Source: Nitrospirota bacterium (GTDB taxonomy: Bacteria; Nitrospirota; Thermodesulfovibrionia; UBA6902; BMS3Bbin08). From it: DNA of 6,376 nt. This document shows positions 1 to 4,933 of this stretch, piece by piece. The position numbers and the translations under genes were made by a program. Under the pieces are notes generated by a model, which was not told the DNA's origin, searched no databases, and saw only the letters and a list, made by a program, of their open reading frames with translations. Position 1 is the stretch's first letter. The number at the start of each line of letters is the position of its first letter. The stretch spans positions 12,303-18,678 of the forward strand of contig JACQXH010000225.1 in NCBI GenBank assembly GCA_016208845.1, written 5' to 3'.

Positions 1-476
1 TGCCGCCGTCAGTACACACTGATAAGAACGGCTGGATACAGGCAGACGAGGCAGGGCATACATCAGATCCCAAGATCTACGCAATAGGCGATGCCACGAG
101 ACTCGGCCTCGTAACTCATGCCATAGGTCATGGAAGAAAGGCCTCAGAAGCGATACACGCACTCCTTTCAGGAAGATCATATTATATGCCCGCTCCAAAA
201 CCTGTGGTCCCGTATGAGAAAATAAAAACAGCGTATTATGATGTCTGTACAGGCGAACCGTTCACCCCAAAGTCAGAGGCAAACCGCTGCATGTCCTGCG
301 GCGCCTGCAGGGACTGCCATATGTGTGAGGCGACCTGTTATTACGGGGCTATCAGCAGGAAAGAATACAAAGACGGTTCATATGAATACCTGGTTGATGA
401 AAACCTCTGCATCGGATGCAGTTTCTGCGCCGGCATATGCCCCTGCGGCGTGTGGGAGATGGCGGAGAATAATTAG
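1..476 (+). CDS. GltD-like FAD/NAD(P) oxidoreductase with C-terminal 2x[4Fe-4S] ferredoxin domain (5'-partial)
   Basis: Only the last 157 codons are in the window (first complete codon at 3, TAG at 474-476). The frame is open to the left edge, so the ATG at 186 is internal. Visible residues 25-32 read IYAIGDAT, the second FAD-binding GD motif of the glutamate-synthase small-subunit/pyridine-nucleotide oxidoreductase fold. It is followed by THAIGHGRKASEAI, which normally packs on the flavin. After a linker comes a ferredoxin segment: cysteines at visible residues 96, 99, 102, 105, 108 and 112 (RCMSCGACRDCHMCEATC), then 136, 139, 142, 146 and 148 (CIGCSFCAGICPC). The CxxCxxCxxxC pattern in each half supports two [4Fe-4S] clusters. 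By family, such proteins pass electrons between NAD(P)H, FAD and ferredoxin-type clusters in the cytoplasm. The physiological partner cannot be told from here. The gene converges with the RelE-like gene, leaving 1 bp between stop codons. Family call confident; exact substrate unknown. Confidence 0.85.
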   Translation, partial: PPSVHTDKNGWIQADEAGHTSDPKIYAIGDATRLGLVTHAIGHGRKASEAIHALLSGRSYYMPAPKPVVPYEKIKTAYYDVCTGEPFTPKSEANRCMSCGACRDCHMCEATCYYGAISRKEYKDGSYEYLVDENLCIGCSFCAGICPCGVWEMAENN

Positions 477-477
477 A

Positions 478-753
478 TCATATTCTTTGTAATATTTTTT
501 TGTAGACGTCTTTTCTGTTAATAATACCAAATATCCAAACTTCATTTTCAACTATTTTGAAAACTACCCTGTAATCTCCGACCCGCAGTTTCCAGTAACC
601 CTTTAATGTTTGTCTCAATGGAACGCCATACTGGTGGGGCGCTGTCATAAGACGGGTTTCTATCGCGTTTTTGATCCGGTTTCTCAGATTTGCATTAATG
701 GAAGGTATATCAATCTTCTTAACATCCGGATGATATCTAAGTTCGAAGGGCAA
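478..753 (-). CDS. RelE/ParE-family type II toxin (probable mRNA interferase)
   Basis: The product is a 91-residue protein of RelE-fold size. The C-terminal half carries the family pattern: LKGYWKLRVGDYRVVFKI (residues 50-67), a beta-hairpin, then GIINRKDVYKKI (76-87). Basic and aromatic residues at catalytic-type positions are present (K51/K55, R57, R62, R80, Y84), which favours an active ribosome-dependent mRNase of the RelE type over a ParE gyrase poison. The start is a TTG at 751-753. No ATG or GTG lies between it and an in-frame TGA at 766-768, although a CTG at 760-762 is an alternative. The start is 2 bp past the antitoxin stop and has no strong Shine-Dalgarno of its own, so it is probably translationally coupled to the antitoxin, which would keep toxin output low. 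The stop abuts the convergent oxidoreductase gene, leaving no room for a terminator between them. Confidence 0.85.
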   Translation of the reverse strand: MPFELRYHPDVKKIDIPSINANLRNRIKNAIETRLMTAPHQYGVPLRQTLKGYWKLRVGDYRVVFKIVENEVWIFGIINRKDVYKKILQRI

Positions 754-755
754 GC

Positions 756-980
756 CTACCAGACCTCATCGTGTCTTAAGGATTTCTTCCTGTCAAAGGT
801 CTTTTCCCTTTTTTCTGCAAACTGTGACAGCGCTACATCTTCCTCGATTTCCAATGCCTCTCTTACAAGATCACGCACTTTAAAGGACAATGAAACCCCA
901 TCTTTTTTGGCAAGGCGCTCGACATTATGATAAAGGGGTTTTTCCAGAACAACGTTAATCCTCGGATTTTTTGCAGGCAT
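756..980 (-). CDS. Ribbon-helix-helix antitoxin of the RelE-like module
   Basis: The product is a 74-residue protein. The N-terminus fits a ribbon-helix-helix DNA-binding domain: strand RINVVL (residues 7-12), helix A over about 13-28 and helix B over about 30-45 (SLSFKVRDLVREALEI). An acidic then basic C-terminal tail would wrap the toxin. By analogy with RelB- and CopG-type antitoxins, it should neutralise the toxin encoded 2 bp downstream and, with it, repress the shared promoter. The ATG at 978-980 is preferred because AAGGAGGG lies 8 nt upstream. The same frame stays open to 1013, but a start there would add 11 residues of non-RHH sequence encoded by the ribosome-binding site itself. The short dyad over the upstream promoter supports autoregulation. 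No named family member is assigned. Confidence 0.82.
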   Translation of the reverse strand: MPAKNPRINVVLEKPLYHNVERLAKKDGVSLSFKVRDLVREALEIEEDVALSQFAEKREKTFDRKKSLRHDEVW

Positions 981-987
981 AAAGTTT

Positions 988-995
988 CCCTCCTT
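988..995 (-). promoter_or_regulatory. Strong ribosome-binding site that fixes the RHH antitoxin start
   Basis: The minus strand reads AAGGAGGG, with 8 nt between the AGGAGG core and the ATG at 978-980. This near-perfect Shine-Dalgarno decides for the shorter antitoxin start over the in-frame start at 1013. Confidence 0.8.
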
Positions 996-1003
996 TTTTA
1001 CAT

Positions 1004-1025
1004 AGTGTAACACTTATGATACACT
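1004..1025. promoter_or_regulatory. Putative antitoxin operator: dyad plus third half-site
   Basis: AGTGT (1004-1008), one base, then ACACT (1010-1014) form a perfect 5+5 dyad. A third ACACT copy lies at 1021-1025, 11 bp from the second, about one helical turn. The array straddles the proposed -10 of the RelE-like module. Short half-sites at about helical spacing are what dimeric RHH antitoxins bind cooperatively, so occupancy should occlude the promoter. The repeats are seen directly; the binding protein is inferred. Confidence 0.55.
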
Positions 1026-1044
1026 TAGCGCAACAACATGTCTT
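1016..1044 (-). promoter_or_regulatory. Putative sigma-70-type promoter of the RHH/RelE-like module
   Basis: On the minus strand AAGACA (1039-1044) and TATCAT (1016-1021) are separated by 17 bp. Each matches the consensus hexamer at four or more positions. Initiation would fall near 1009, leaving a short leader before the ribosome-binding site. The -10 sits inside the AGTGT/ACACT operator array. Proposed by eye only. Confidence 0.4.
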
Positions 1045-1074
1045 GCTGAATTTCCTGCTCCCTTCAAATTAATC

Positions 1075-2796
1075 CTACTTCCGCTTAAACATCTTATTCA
1101 GATCATCAAGGGAAAAGAATATCCGCGTTGGTCTTCCATGAGGGCATTTATCAGGGGCCTCAGTTTTATCGAGTGAAGCGATGAGCTGTGAAAGTTCTTC
1201 ATTGCTAAGCTGTTCCCTGCCGCGCACTGCCTTGTGACAGGCGATCCCTGCGGCAATCTTCTTCAAGATCTCATCTTTTTTTGAGGCGTCCCCGATTGGA
1301 ATATTTTCTTCCAGGATCACTGATGCTATATCCATCAGAAGCCCTTTTATGTCCGCTTTATTGATCGCCTTAGGCAATGCCTTAATTATCAAATTGTTTA
1401 CGCCAAACTCCTCAATGTGCAGGCCGAAATCATGAAAAATATCTTTATTGTTCATTATTATATTAAATTCTTTTGCCGGAAGCTCCACCCTGACAGGGAG
1501 AAAAAGATCCTCGACATCAAGGCCCACCTTCTTCAGGAATTTCTCATAAAGGACTCTCTCATGGGCGGCGTGCTGGTCAATTATCACAAGGCCCTTGCCG
1601 GCGATCTCTGCAAAAAAAGACTCTCCTATATAAAAATAAGTGTGAACCGGAGGGATTATCTTTTCAATAAAAAAATCGGTCTGAGGGCCTGCCGGGGTTT
1701 GAAAAGCAGATTCCAGGGTCTCGCGCACGAAATGGCCGCCGTATGAAGGCTGATAGCCGGCAGCCGGCTGATGCCTGTCAGCATATTGGTCAAGGCCAGT
1801 GTCTTTCTTTTGTTTTTGATGCAGGGCCTCTTTAATTGAAGATTCAACAATACGATAGATCTCATCAGGAGATTCAAATCTGACCTCGCGCTTGGCAGGA
1901 TGGACATTCACATCCACTTTCTGCGGATCGACATCAAAGAACAGAAAGAACGCCGGATATCTATCTTTCGGCATTACGTCCCTGTAAGCGTTATGGGCTG
2001 CATGAGATATGGTCGGGTTTTTTACCGGACGCCTGTTTATGAATATGAGCTGATGGTTTTTTGAAGACCGCGCAAACTCTGCCACAGACGTAAAACCGGA
2101 GATCGATATTCCCTTTCCTCCTTTATTCACCTCGATAAACTCCTTGAACAGATCCCCGCCGTAAAGCTGGCTAAATCTCTCTTTTTGCCCTGCAGACTGC
2201 GGCACATTGATAATTTCTGTGTCATTGTGTTTAAGCAAGAATGATATCTCCGGATATGCAAAGGCCTTCTGGGTCACGATATCGATTATGTGGGATAATT
2301 CAGTCGGTATGCTTTTGAGGAATTTTCTCCTGGCAGGGGTATTGTAAAAGATATCTCGGATCTCAAGGGTCGTCCCCTGCAACGGCGGCGCGCCTGAGAT
2401 CGCTTTTCCCTGTCCTGAGATCTCGATCTTTGTGCCAGCCTCGGAATTTAAAGAAGATGTTATGAGCGTAACCTTTGAGATCGAGGCAATTGACGCAAGG
2501 GCCTCTCCCCTGAAGCCGAGTGTCTTTATATTGAAGAGGTCATCTTCTGATCTGATCTTGCTCGTTGAATGCCTCTCAAAACATAAAGTGGCATCATCCC
2601 TGTCCATGCCGGACCCGTCATCTGACACCTTTATGAGTTTCTTGCCACCATAGAGTATTTCAACAGATATCCTTTTAGCGCCTGCATCGATCGAATTATC
2701 CAGAAGTTCCCTGACTATTGACGCAGGCCTCTCTATGACCTCGCCCGCAGCTATCTTGTTTATTAAAAGTTCCGGGAGGATAGTTATCGTAGGCAT
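1075..2796 (-). CDS. mutL: DNA mismatch repair protein MutL (endonuclease-type)
   Basis: The product is a 573-residue MutL that couples mismatch recognition by MutS to strand incision. The N-terminal GHKL ATPase is complete: INKIAAGEVIERPAS (12-26), RELLDNSIDAGA with catalytic Glu30 and Mg-binding Asn34, DDGSGM (59-64), HSTSK (76-80) and GFRGEAL (94-100). Residue 33 is Asp where E. coli has Glu, a mild change. A transducer domain follows, with the conserved VDVNVHPAKREVRF segment. A short linker leads to the C-terminal dimerisation/nuclease domain, which holds DQHA(x)2E(x)4E (residues 407-418), ACH (519-521) and CPHGRP (551-556). These metal-site motifs are absent from E. coli MutL and mark the latent nicking endonuclease used by bacteria without MutH-directed repair. 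The start ATG fits the usual MutL N-terminus, but its Shine-Dalgarno is poor. The gene lies 34 bp after the PIN toxin gene and may be co-transcribed with it. No mutS is visible in the window. Confidence 0.97.
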   Translation of the reverse strand: MPTITILPELLINKIAAGEVIERPASIVRELLDNSIDAGAKRISVEILYGGKKLIKVSDDGSGMDRDDATLCFERHSTSKIRSEDDLFNIKTLGFRGEALASIASISKVTLITSSLNSEAGTKIEISGQGKAISGAPPLQGTTLEIRDIFYNTPARRKFLKSIPTELSHIIDIVTQKAFAYPEISFLLKHNDTEIINVPQSAGQKERFSQLYGGDLFKEFIEVNKGGKGISISGFTSVAEFARSSKNHQLIFINRRPVKNPTISHAAHNAYRDVMPKDRYPAFFLFFDVDPQKVDVNVHPAKREVRFESPDEIYRIVESSIKEALHQKQKKDTGLDQYADRHQPAAGYQPSYGGHFVRETLESAFQTPAGPQTDFFIEKIIPPVHTYFYIGESFFAEIAGKGLVIIDQHAAHERVLYEKFLKKVGLDVEDLFLPVRVELPAKEFNIIMNNKDIFHDFGLHIEEFGVNNLIIKALPKAINKADIKGLLMDIASVILEENIPIGDASKKDEILKKIAAGIACHKAVRGREQLSNEELSQLIASLDKTEAPDKCPHGRPTRIFFSLDDLNKMFKRK

Positions 2797-2830
2797 AATA
2801 GCTTTTCAGACGTCTTAAACATGAGTACTG

Positions 2831-3247
2831 TCACCCAACTTTAGACGGCAACAATTTAAAGTGCCCCTTCTGTTTTGTCCTGTAAACTTTGAAATCTTTA
2901 TGGTCCAGTGTAAAAATGGTCCGGATATTTTCAGACTCTGCAACAGCTACCAACGAAGCATCGGCCAGATCCATCGGCAGGTCCTGATATTTTTTCATTA
3001 ATTCATGACACCTTTTTAATATATCTCTATCCATATTGTAAATCCGCAAGGTGTCATGCTCTATTGCTTCCCATAGATTTTCCTGTAAATACCACGAACA
3101 GCCCAATAGATAAAACGCCTCTGTAAGGACAGGAACTGTTGTGATAAGAGGTGCCTTTAAATTTTTCAGAACATTGAGACAGATATTGTGATGGGAATCA
3201 TTTTTATCAAAAGAAGCAACTATTGGGCCGGTATCTATCAGTATCAC
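2831..3247 (-). CDS. PIN-domain ribonuclease toxin (VapC-like)
   Basis: The product is 138 residues, the usual size of a single PIN domain. The acidic metal-binding residues are all in place: Asp5 in MILIDTGPIVA, Glu43 in VLTEAFYLLG, Asp93/Asp96 in MDLADASLVAVAE and Asp115/Asp118 in TLDHKDF. This arrangement predicts a Mg/Mn-dependent RNase. In VapC toxins the targets are tRNA or rRNA, but the target here cannot be read from sequence. The start is GTG at 3245-3247, whose last bases overlap the antitoxin TGA as GTGA, a coupling typical of toxin-antitoxin pairs. The last codons end 34 bp before mutL on the same strand, so mutL may be read from this module's promoter. The catalytic set is complete, so the toxin is probably functional. 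Confidence 0.88.
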   Translation of the reverse strand: MILIDTGPIVASFDKNDSHHNICLNVLKNLKAPLITTVPVLTEAFYLLGCSWYLQENLWEAIEHDTLRIYNMDRDILKRCHELMKKYQDLPMDLADASLVAVAESENIRTIFTLDHKDFKVYRTKQKGHFKLLPSKVG

Positions 3248-3510
3248 GTCCTCTTCCTGTGCTTTTCGCGCAACATTTCACGCAAAATCTCTTCATGCCG
3301 GATAGCAAGATCTCCCCTGCCGCTGCCGGGCAGCTTATCAATGCGTTCCTTGATAAATTCATAAAGGTTCTGATGCTTTTTTTCTGCAAAAGGTTTGCAG
3401 TATTGTTTTATTGATTCTTTCACTACATTGCTTTTTGTTGCCTTGAGAAACCTCGATGTCCTTTCCAATAATTCTTCTGTCTCTTTATCAAGCCTTACAC
3501 TTACAGGCAT
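3244..3510 (-). CDS. Ribbon-helix-helix (CopG-type) antitoxin of the PIN module
   Basis: The product is an 88-residue protein. The N-terminal RHH domain has strand PVSVRL (2-7), helix A DKETEELLERTSRFLKA (8-24) and helix B SNVVKESIKQY (27-37). The charged C-terminal tail (GSGRGDLAIRHEEILREMLR and onward) probably threads into the PIN active site. The start is taken at the ATG 3508-3510 because GGGAGGAG lies just upstream. The in-frame ATG at 3525 would put that ribosome-binding site inside the coding region and add five atypical residues. The stop overlaps the toxin GTG start. By family role, it neutralises the toxin and represses its own promoter, where repeats and a palindrome are visible. 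This combination (RHH antitoxin with PIN toxin) resembles VapBC modules, but no specific subfamily is claimed. Confidence 0.85.
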   Translation of the reverse strand: MPVSVRLDKETEELLERTSRFLKATKSNVVKESIKQYCKPFAEKKHQNLYEFIKERIDKLPGSGRGDLAIRHEEILREMLREKHRKRT

Positions 3511-3515
3511 ATATG

Positions 3516-3523
3516 CTCCTCCC
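3516..3523 (-). promoter_or_regulatory. Strong ribosome-binding site that fixes the PIN-module antitoxin start
   Basis: The minus strand reads GGGAGGAG, with the GGAGG core 7 nt from the ATG at 3508-3510. It overlaps the alternative upstream ATG (3523-3525), which argues against that start. Confidence 0.75.
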
Positions 3524-3528
3524 ATTTA

Positions 3529-3550
3529 TGTATTACAAAATTGTATCACA
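3529..3550. promoter_or_regulatory. Tandem TGTATnACA repeats over the PIN-module promoter
   Basis: TGTATTACA (3529-3537) and TGTATCACA (3542-3550) form a direct repeat with a 13-bp period. The first copy is itself a TGTA-T-TACA dyad; the second is the same with one mismatch. They cover the -10 and the probable transcription start. They are the best candidate binding sites for the RHH antitoxin. The repeats are seen directly; the role is inferred. Confidence 0.5.
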
Positions 3551-3569
3551 TTTGAACCGCGGTAAGCAA
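3540..3569 (-). promoter_or_regulatory. Putative sigma-70-type promoter of the PIN toxin-antitoxin module
   Basis: On the minus strand TTGCTT (3564-3569) and TACAAT (3540-3545) are 18 bp apart. TACAAT is a good -10 match. Initiation near 3533 would give a short leader ending in the GGGAGGAG site. The promoter probably drives antitoxin and toxin, and possibly mutL. Confidence 0.5.
3556..3563. promoter_or_regulatory. 8-bp palindrome ACCGCGGT in the promoter spacer
   Basis: ACCGCGGT is a perfect palindrome in an otherwise AT-rich region. It sits between the proposed -35 and -10 of the PIN module and could be a second operator element. A separate 12-bp palindrome, TTTATCGATAAA, lies further upstream at 3595-3606. 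The rest of 3607-3703 holds nothing I can identify. Confidence 0.3.
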
Positions 3570-3703
3570 TGGGGGAAGAACAATTTCAAATAACTTTATC
3601 GATAAAATTGGACTGTGATCGCCTAAAGCATGTGTGTTGCCGGATACAGTCGTTCTTATTATAATTTATCGGGAGTTAGCCCTGAATATATCATATTTTC
3701 TAA

Positions 3704-4060
3704 TCATCTTGGCAAAGGCGTTTTTCTGCCTTCCTCATTTATACGGACAAATGTCACATTGGTGGAAAATATCAGGTCTTTATTGCCTTCCTCAATATTA
3801 CTTCCAAACACATTCACAAAATACTTGACAGACGTATTGCCTTCCTTTACCTTTTCTGTAATAAATTTCAATATCGTCCCGCCCTTCACGGTCTTCCTGA
3901 ATTCAACTGTGTCCATCCCTATAGTGACAAGGTTGCATCCCGGATAATCCAGGCTTGCGGATATCCATGCATATTCATCCACCCAGTTTAGCAAATAGCC
4001 GCCAAACAGATAACCAAAATGATTCAGATGTTCAGGCATTACTAATTTATGATTTTCCAT
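3704..4060 (-). CDS. Hotdog-fold acyl-CoA thioesterase (YciA/BFIT-like)
   Basis: The product is a 118-residue single hotdog domain, at the short end for acyl-CoA thioesterases but apparently complete. Residues 8-31 carry the family signature: PEHLNHFGYLFGGYLLNWVD, with Asn13/His14, the FGG turn (19-21) and Asp28/Glu29 at the start of the long central helix. The later strands follow in order: CNLVTIGMDTVEFRK (about 42-56), GTILKFITEKV (61-71), TSVKYFVNVF (76-85) and the final strand LIFSTNVTFVRI (95-106). The predicted reaction is cytoplasmic hydrolysis of acyl-CoA to free acid and CoA, by an oligomer of hotdog subunits. Chain-length preference is not readable. The start ATG has AGGA upstream at a suitable distance. 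The gene stands alone, with 146 bp upstream holding a possible promoter and about 190 bp to the next start, so nothing nearby names its pathway. Confidence 0.85.
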   Translation of the reverse strand: MENHKLVMPEHLNHFGYLFGGYLLNWVDEYAWISASLDYPGCNLVTIGMDTVEFRKTVKGGTILKFITEKVKEGNTSVKYFVNVFGSNIEEGNKDLIFSTNVTFVRINEEGRKTPLPR

Positions 4061-4073
4061 GTTTTCCTATAAC

Positions 4074-4100
4074 AGCGATCTGAAGTGATCATCAGTCGCT
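4074..4100. repeat. Imperfect dyad between the thioesterase promoter and its start
   Basis: The outer arms AGCGA (4074-4078) and TCGCT (4096-4100) are perfect. One base inside, CTGA (4080-4083) pairs with TCAG (4092-4095), around a TGATCA centre. It lies just downstream of the proposed -10 and overlaps the expected transcription start. That placement fits an operator better than an RNA hairpin. Function is inferred. Confidence 0.35.
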
Positions 4101-4102
4101 AT

Positions 4103-4111
4103 ATAATACCA
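4103..4111 (-). promoter_or_regulatory. Possible extended -10 promoter of the thioesterase gene
   Basis: The minus strand reads TGGTATTAT, a TGn motif with a good -10 hexamer. It is preceded by an AT-rich stretch that includes the palindrome AAATTTAAATTT. No convincing -35 is present, as tolerated by extended -10 promoters. Confidence 0.4.
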
Positions 4112-4170
4112 AATTTAAATTTTCTGTTGTTTTGTAAAGATTTTCCCGGCTGCTCCCCTGATTGCCATAT

Positions 4171-4198
4171 CTTTTGATTGAAAGTCTCGGATCAAAAG
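4171..4198. repeat. 8-bp inverted repeat just downstream of the RDD gene
   Basis: CTTTTGAT (4171-4178) and ATCAAAAG (4191-4198) are perfect arms around a 12-nt loop. They lie a few bases past the RDD stop on the minus strand. There is no T-run after the stem on that strand and only a three-base one on the plus strand, so it is not a canonical intrinsic terminator. It may stabilise the 3' end of the RDD mRNA. Confidence 0.4.
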
Positions 4199-4206
4199 TT
4201 TAAACG

Positions 4207-4761
4207 CTAACCACTCTGCACGACAAGAGTTGCGGCAACACGGTCCCCGATCCTTTCATGGTCTTTAGAGCTGAATAATACAATCACCTCAACAGGCCCA
4301 AGGACAAGAAATAAATTTCTGATAAACAGCGATAAGACCTTTGGCTTCCCAAAATTATCTTTTCTGACGACCCTGATCTTTAATAGTCTCTTCCCGGGAC
4401 TCTGTCCGGTGCTGTCCTTGAAAAAGAACATGATATTGAACCCCAATATGATCAAAAGCGCAGTATTGGCATTGAGGTCCACTACTTTCTGAATGAAAGG
4501 GACTGATGCAATAAAAATAAGCCCAAGAATAACATAGTCAACAAAAATAGCAAGGAATCTGTCCCTGATGCTTGCGCGTACCATTTCAATATCGTTAACA
4601 AAATCAGGCAGCGGTATTGATCTTTTTTCAGCTTCCTCACACAGTAGTTTATAGGCATCCGTATCAAAAGATATCCCTCCCTCTGATAATAGGGAGCGGA
4701 TAGCGTCGTCGCTGTAATCCGAATAGATCATTCTAAAGCCGTCCCGGTATTCCTCATCCAT
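4207..4761 (-). CDS. RDD-family integral membrane protein with N-terminal soluble segment
   Basis: The product is a 184-residue protein. Residues 1-60 are soluble and charged, with a YSDYSDDAIRSLL...AYKLLCEEAEKR helix pair. The RDD domain follows: R68 and D75 in RFLAIFVDY open the first membrane segment (about 69-90). A second segment spans about 100-114, followed by the conserved loop KDSTGQSPGKRLLKIRVV (115-132). A third segment spans about 144-163, and GDRVAATLVV (172-181) closes the domain. RDD proteins sit in the cytoplasmic membrane. A few are linked to ion transport, but most have no known function, and none is claimed here. No Shine-Dalgarno precedes the ATG at 4761. An internal ATG at 4729-4731 has GGGACGG upstream and would remove 10 residues, so the start is uncertain. 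The neighbours do not suggest a pathway. Confidence 0.8.
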   Translation of the reverse strand: MDEEYRDGFRMIYSDYSDDAIRSLLSEGGISFDTDAYKLLCEEAEKRSIPLPDFVNDIEMVRASIRDRFLAIFVDYVILGLIFIASVPFIQKVVDLNANTALLIILGFNIMFFFKDSTGQSPGKRLLKIRVVRKDNFGKPKVLSLFIRNLFLVLGPVEVIVLFSSKDHERIGDRVAATLVVQSG

Positions 4762-4783
4762 ATATTTTTAAAACTATTTAATA

Positions 4784-4792
4784 ATTATTACA
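4784..4792 (-). promoter_or_regulatory. Possible extended -10 promoter of the RDD gene
   Basis: The minus strand reads TGTAATAAT, an extended -10-like element about 22 bp before the annotated start. It overlaps a perfect 12-bp AT palindrome, TAATAATTATTA (4779-4790). No good -35 is visible. AT richness makes a chance match quite possible. Confidence 0.25.
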
Positions 4793-4824
4793 TCCTGTAG
4801 TCTTTGCCACAGTTCCATACTTTC

Positions 4825-4851
4825 TGTCATTCCGGCTTGTCCGGAATGACA
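4825..4851. repeat. Perfect 11-bp stem-loop of the GTCATTCC...GGAATGAC type
   Basis: Arms TGTCATTCCGG (4825-4835) and CCGGAATGACA (4841-4851) flank a 5-nt loop, CTTGT. The arm sequence resembles dispersed intergenic hairpin repeats found in many bacterial genomes. It lies in the 172-bp gap between the radical SAM and RDD genes. On the minus strand, which both neighbours use, no T-run follows the stem; the T-rich run lies before it. It is therefore better called a repeat than a terminator. Confidence 0.6.
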
Positions 4852-4883
4852 CCAAAAAAATAAACATTCAAATAATGGACGCC

Positions 4884-4898
4884 CTGCGGTCTCCGCAG
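4884..4898. repeat. Small perfect hairpin downstream of the radical SAM gene
   Basis: CTGCGG (4884-4889) and CCGCAG (4893-4898) pair around a TCT loop, 36 bp past the radical SAM stop. No T-run follows directly on the minus strand. It could be part of the adjacent repeat element or a weak pause or mRNA-end structure. Confidence 0.35.
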
Positions 4899-4933
4899 AG
4901 TTCTTCACGAAAATTAAATTATTTTGATATAAC

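Noticed and set aside
186..476. Short stand-alone ferredoxin starting at the ATG at 186
   Set aside because: The same frame is open to the left edge and encodes the FAD-binding GD motif immediately upstream, so this is the tail of a larger flavoprotein.
981..1013. Longer antitoxin start at 1013
   Set aside because: It would translate through a near-perfect Shine-Dalgarno placed correctly for the ATG at 980, and the added residues do not belong to the RHH fold.
1417..1907. Reading frames inside mutL on either strand
   Set aside because: They are shadows of the mutL coding sequence, which has family motifs along its full length.
3630..3947. Plus-strand reading frame opposite the thioesterase
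   Set aside because: It is antisense to a well-supported hotdog-fold gene and its translation shows no family features.
4825..4851. Intrinsic terminator for the radical SAM gene
   Set aside because: On the minus strand the T-rich run precedes the stem instead of following it; on the plus strand the stem is followed by A residues.
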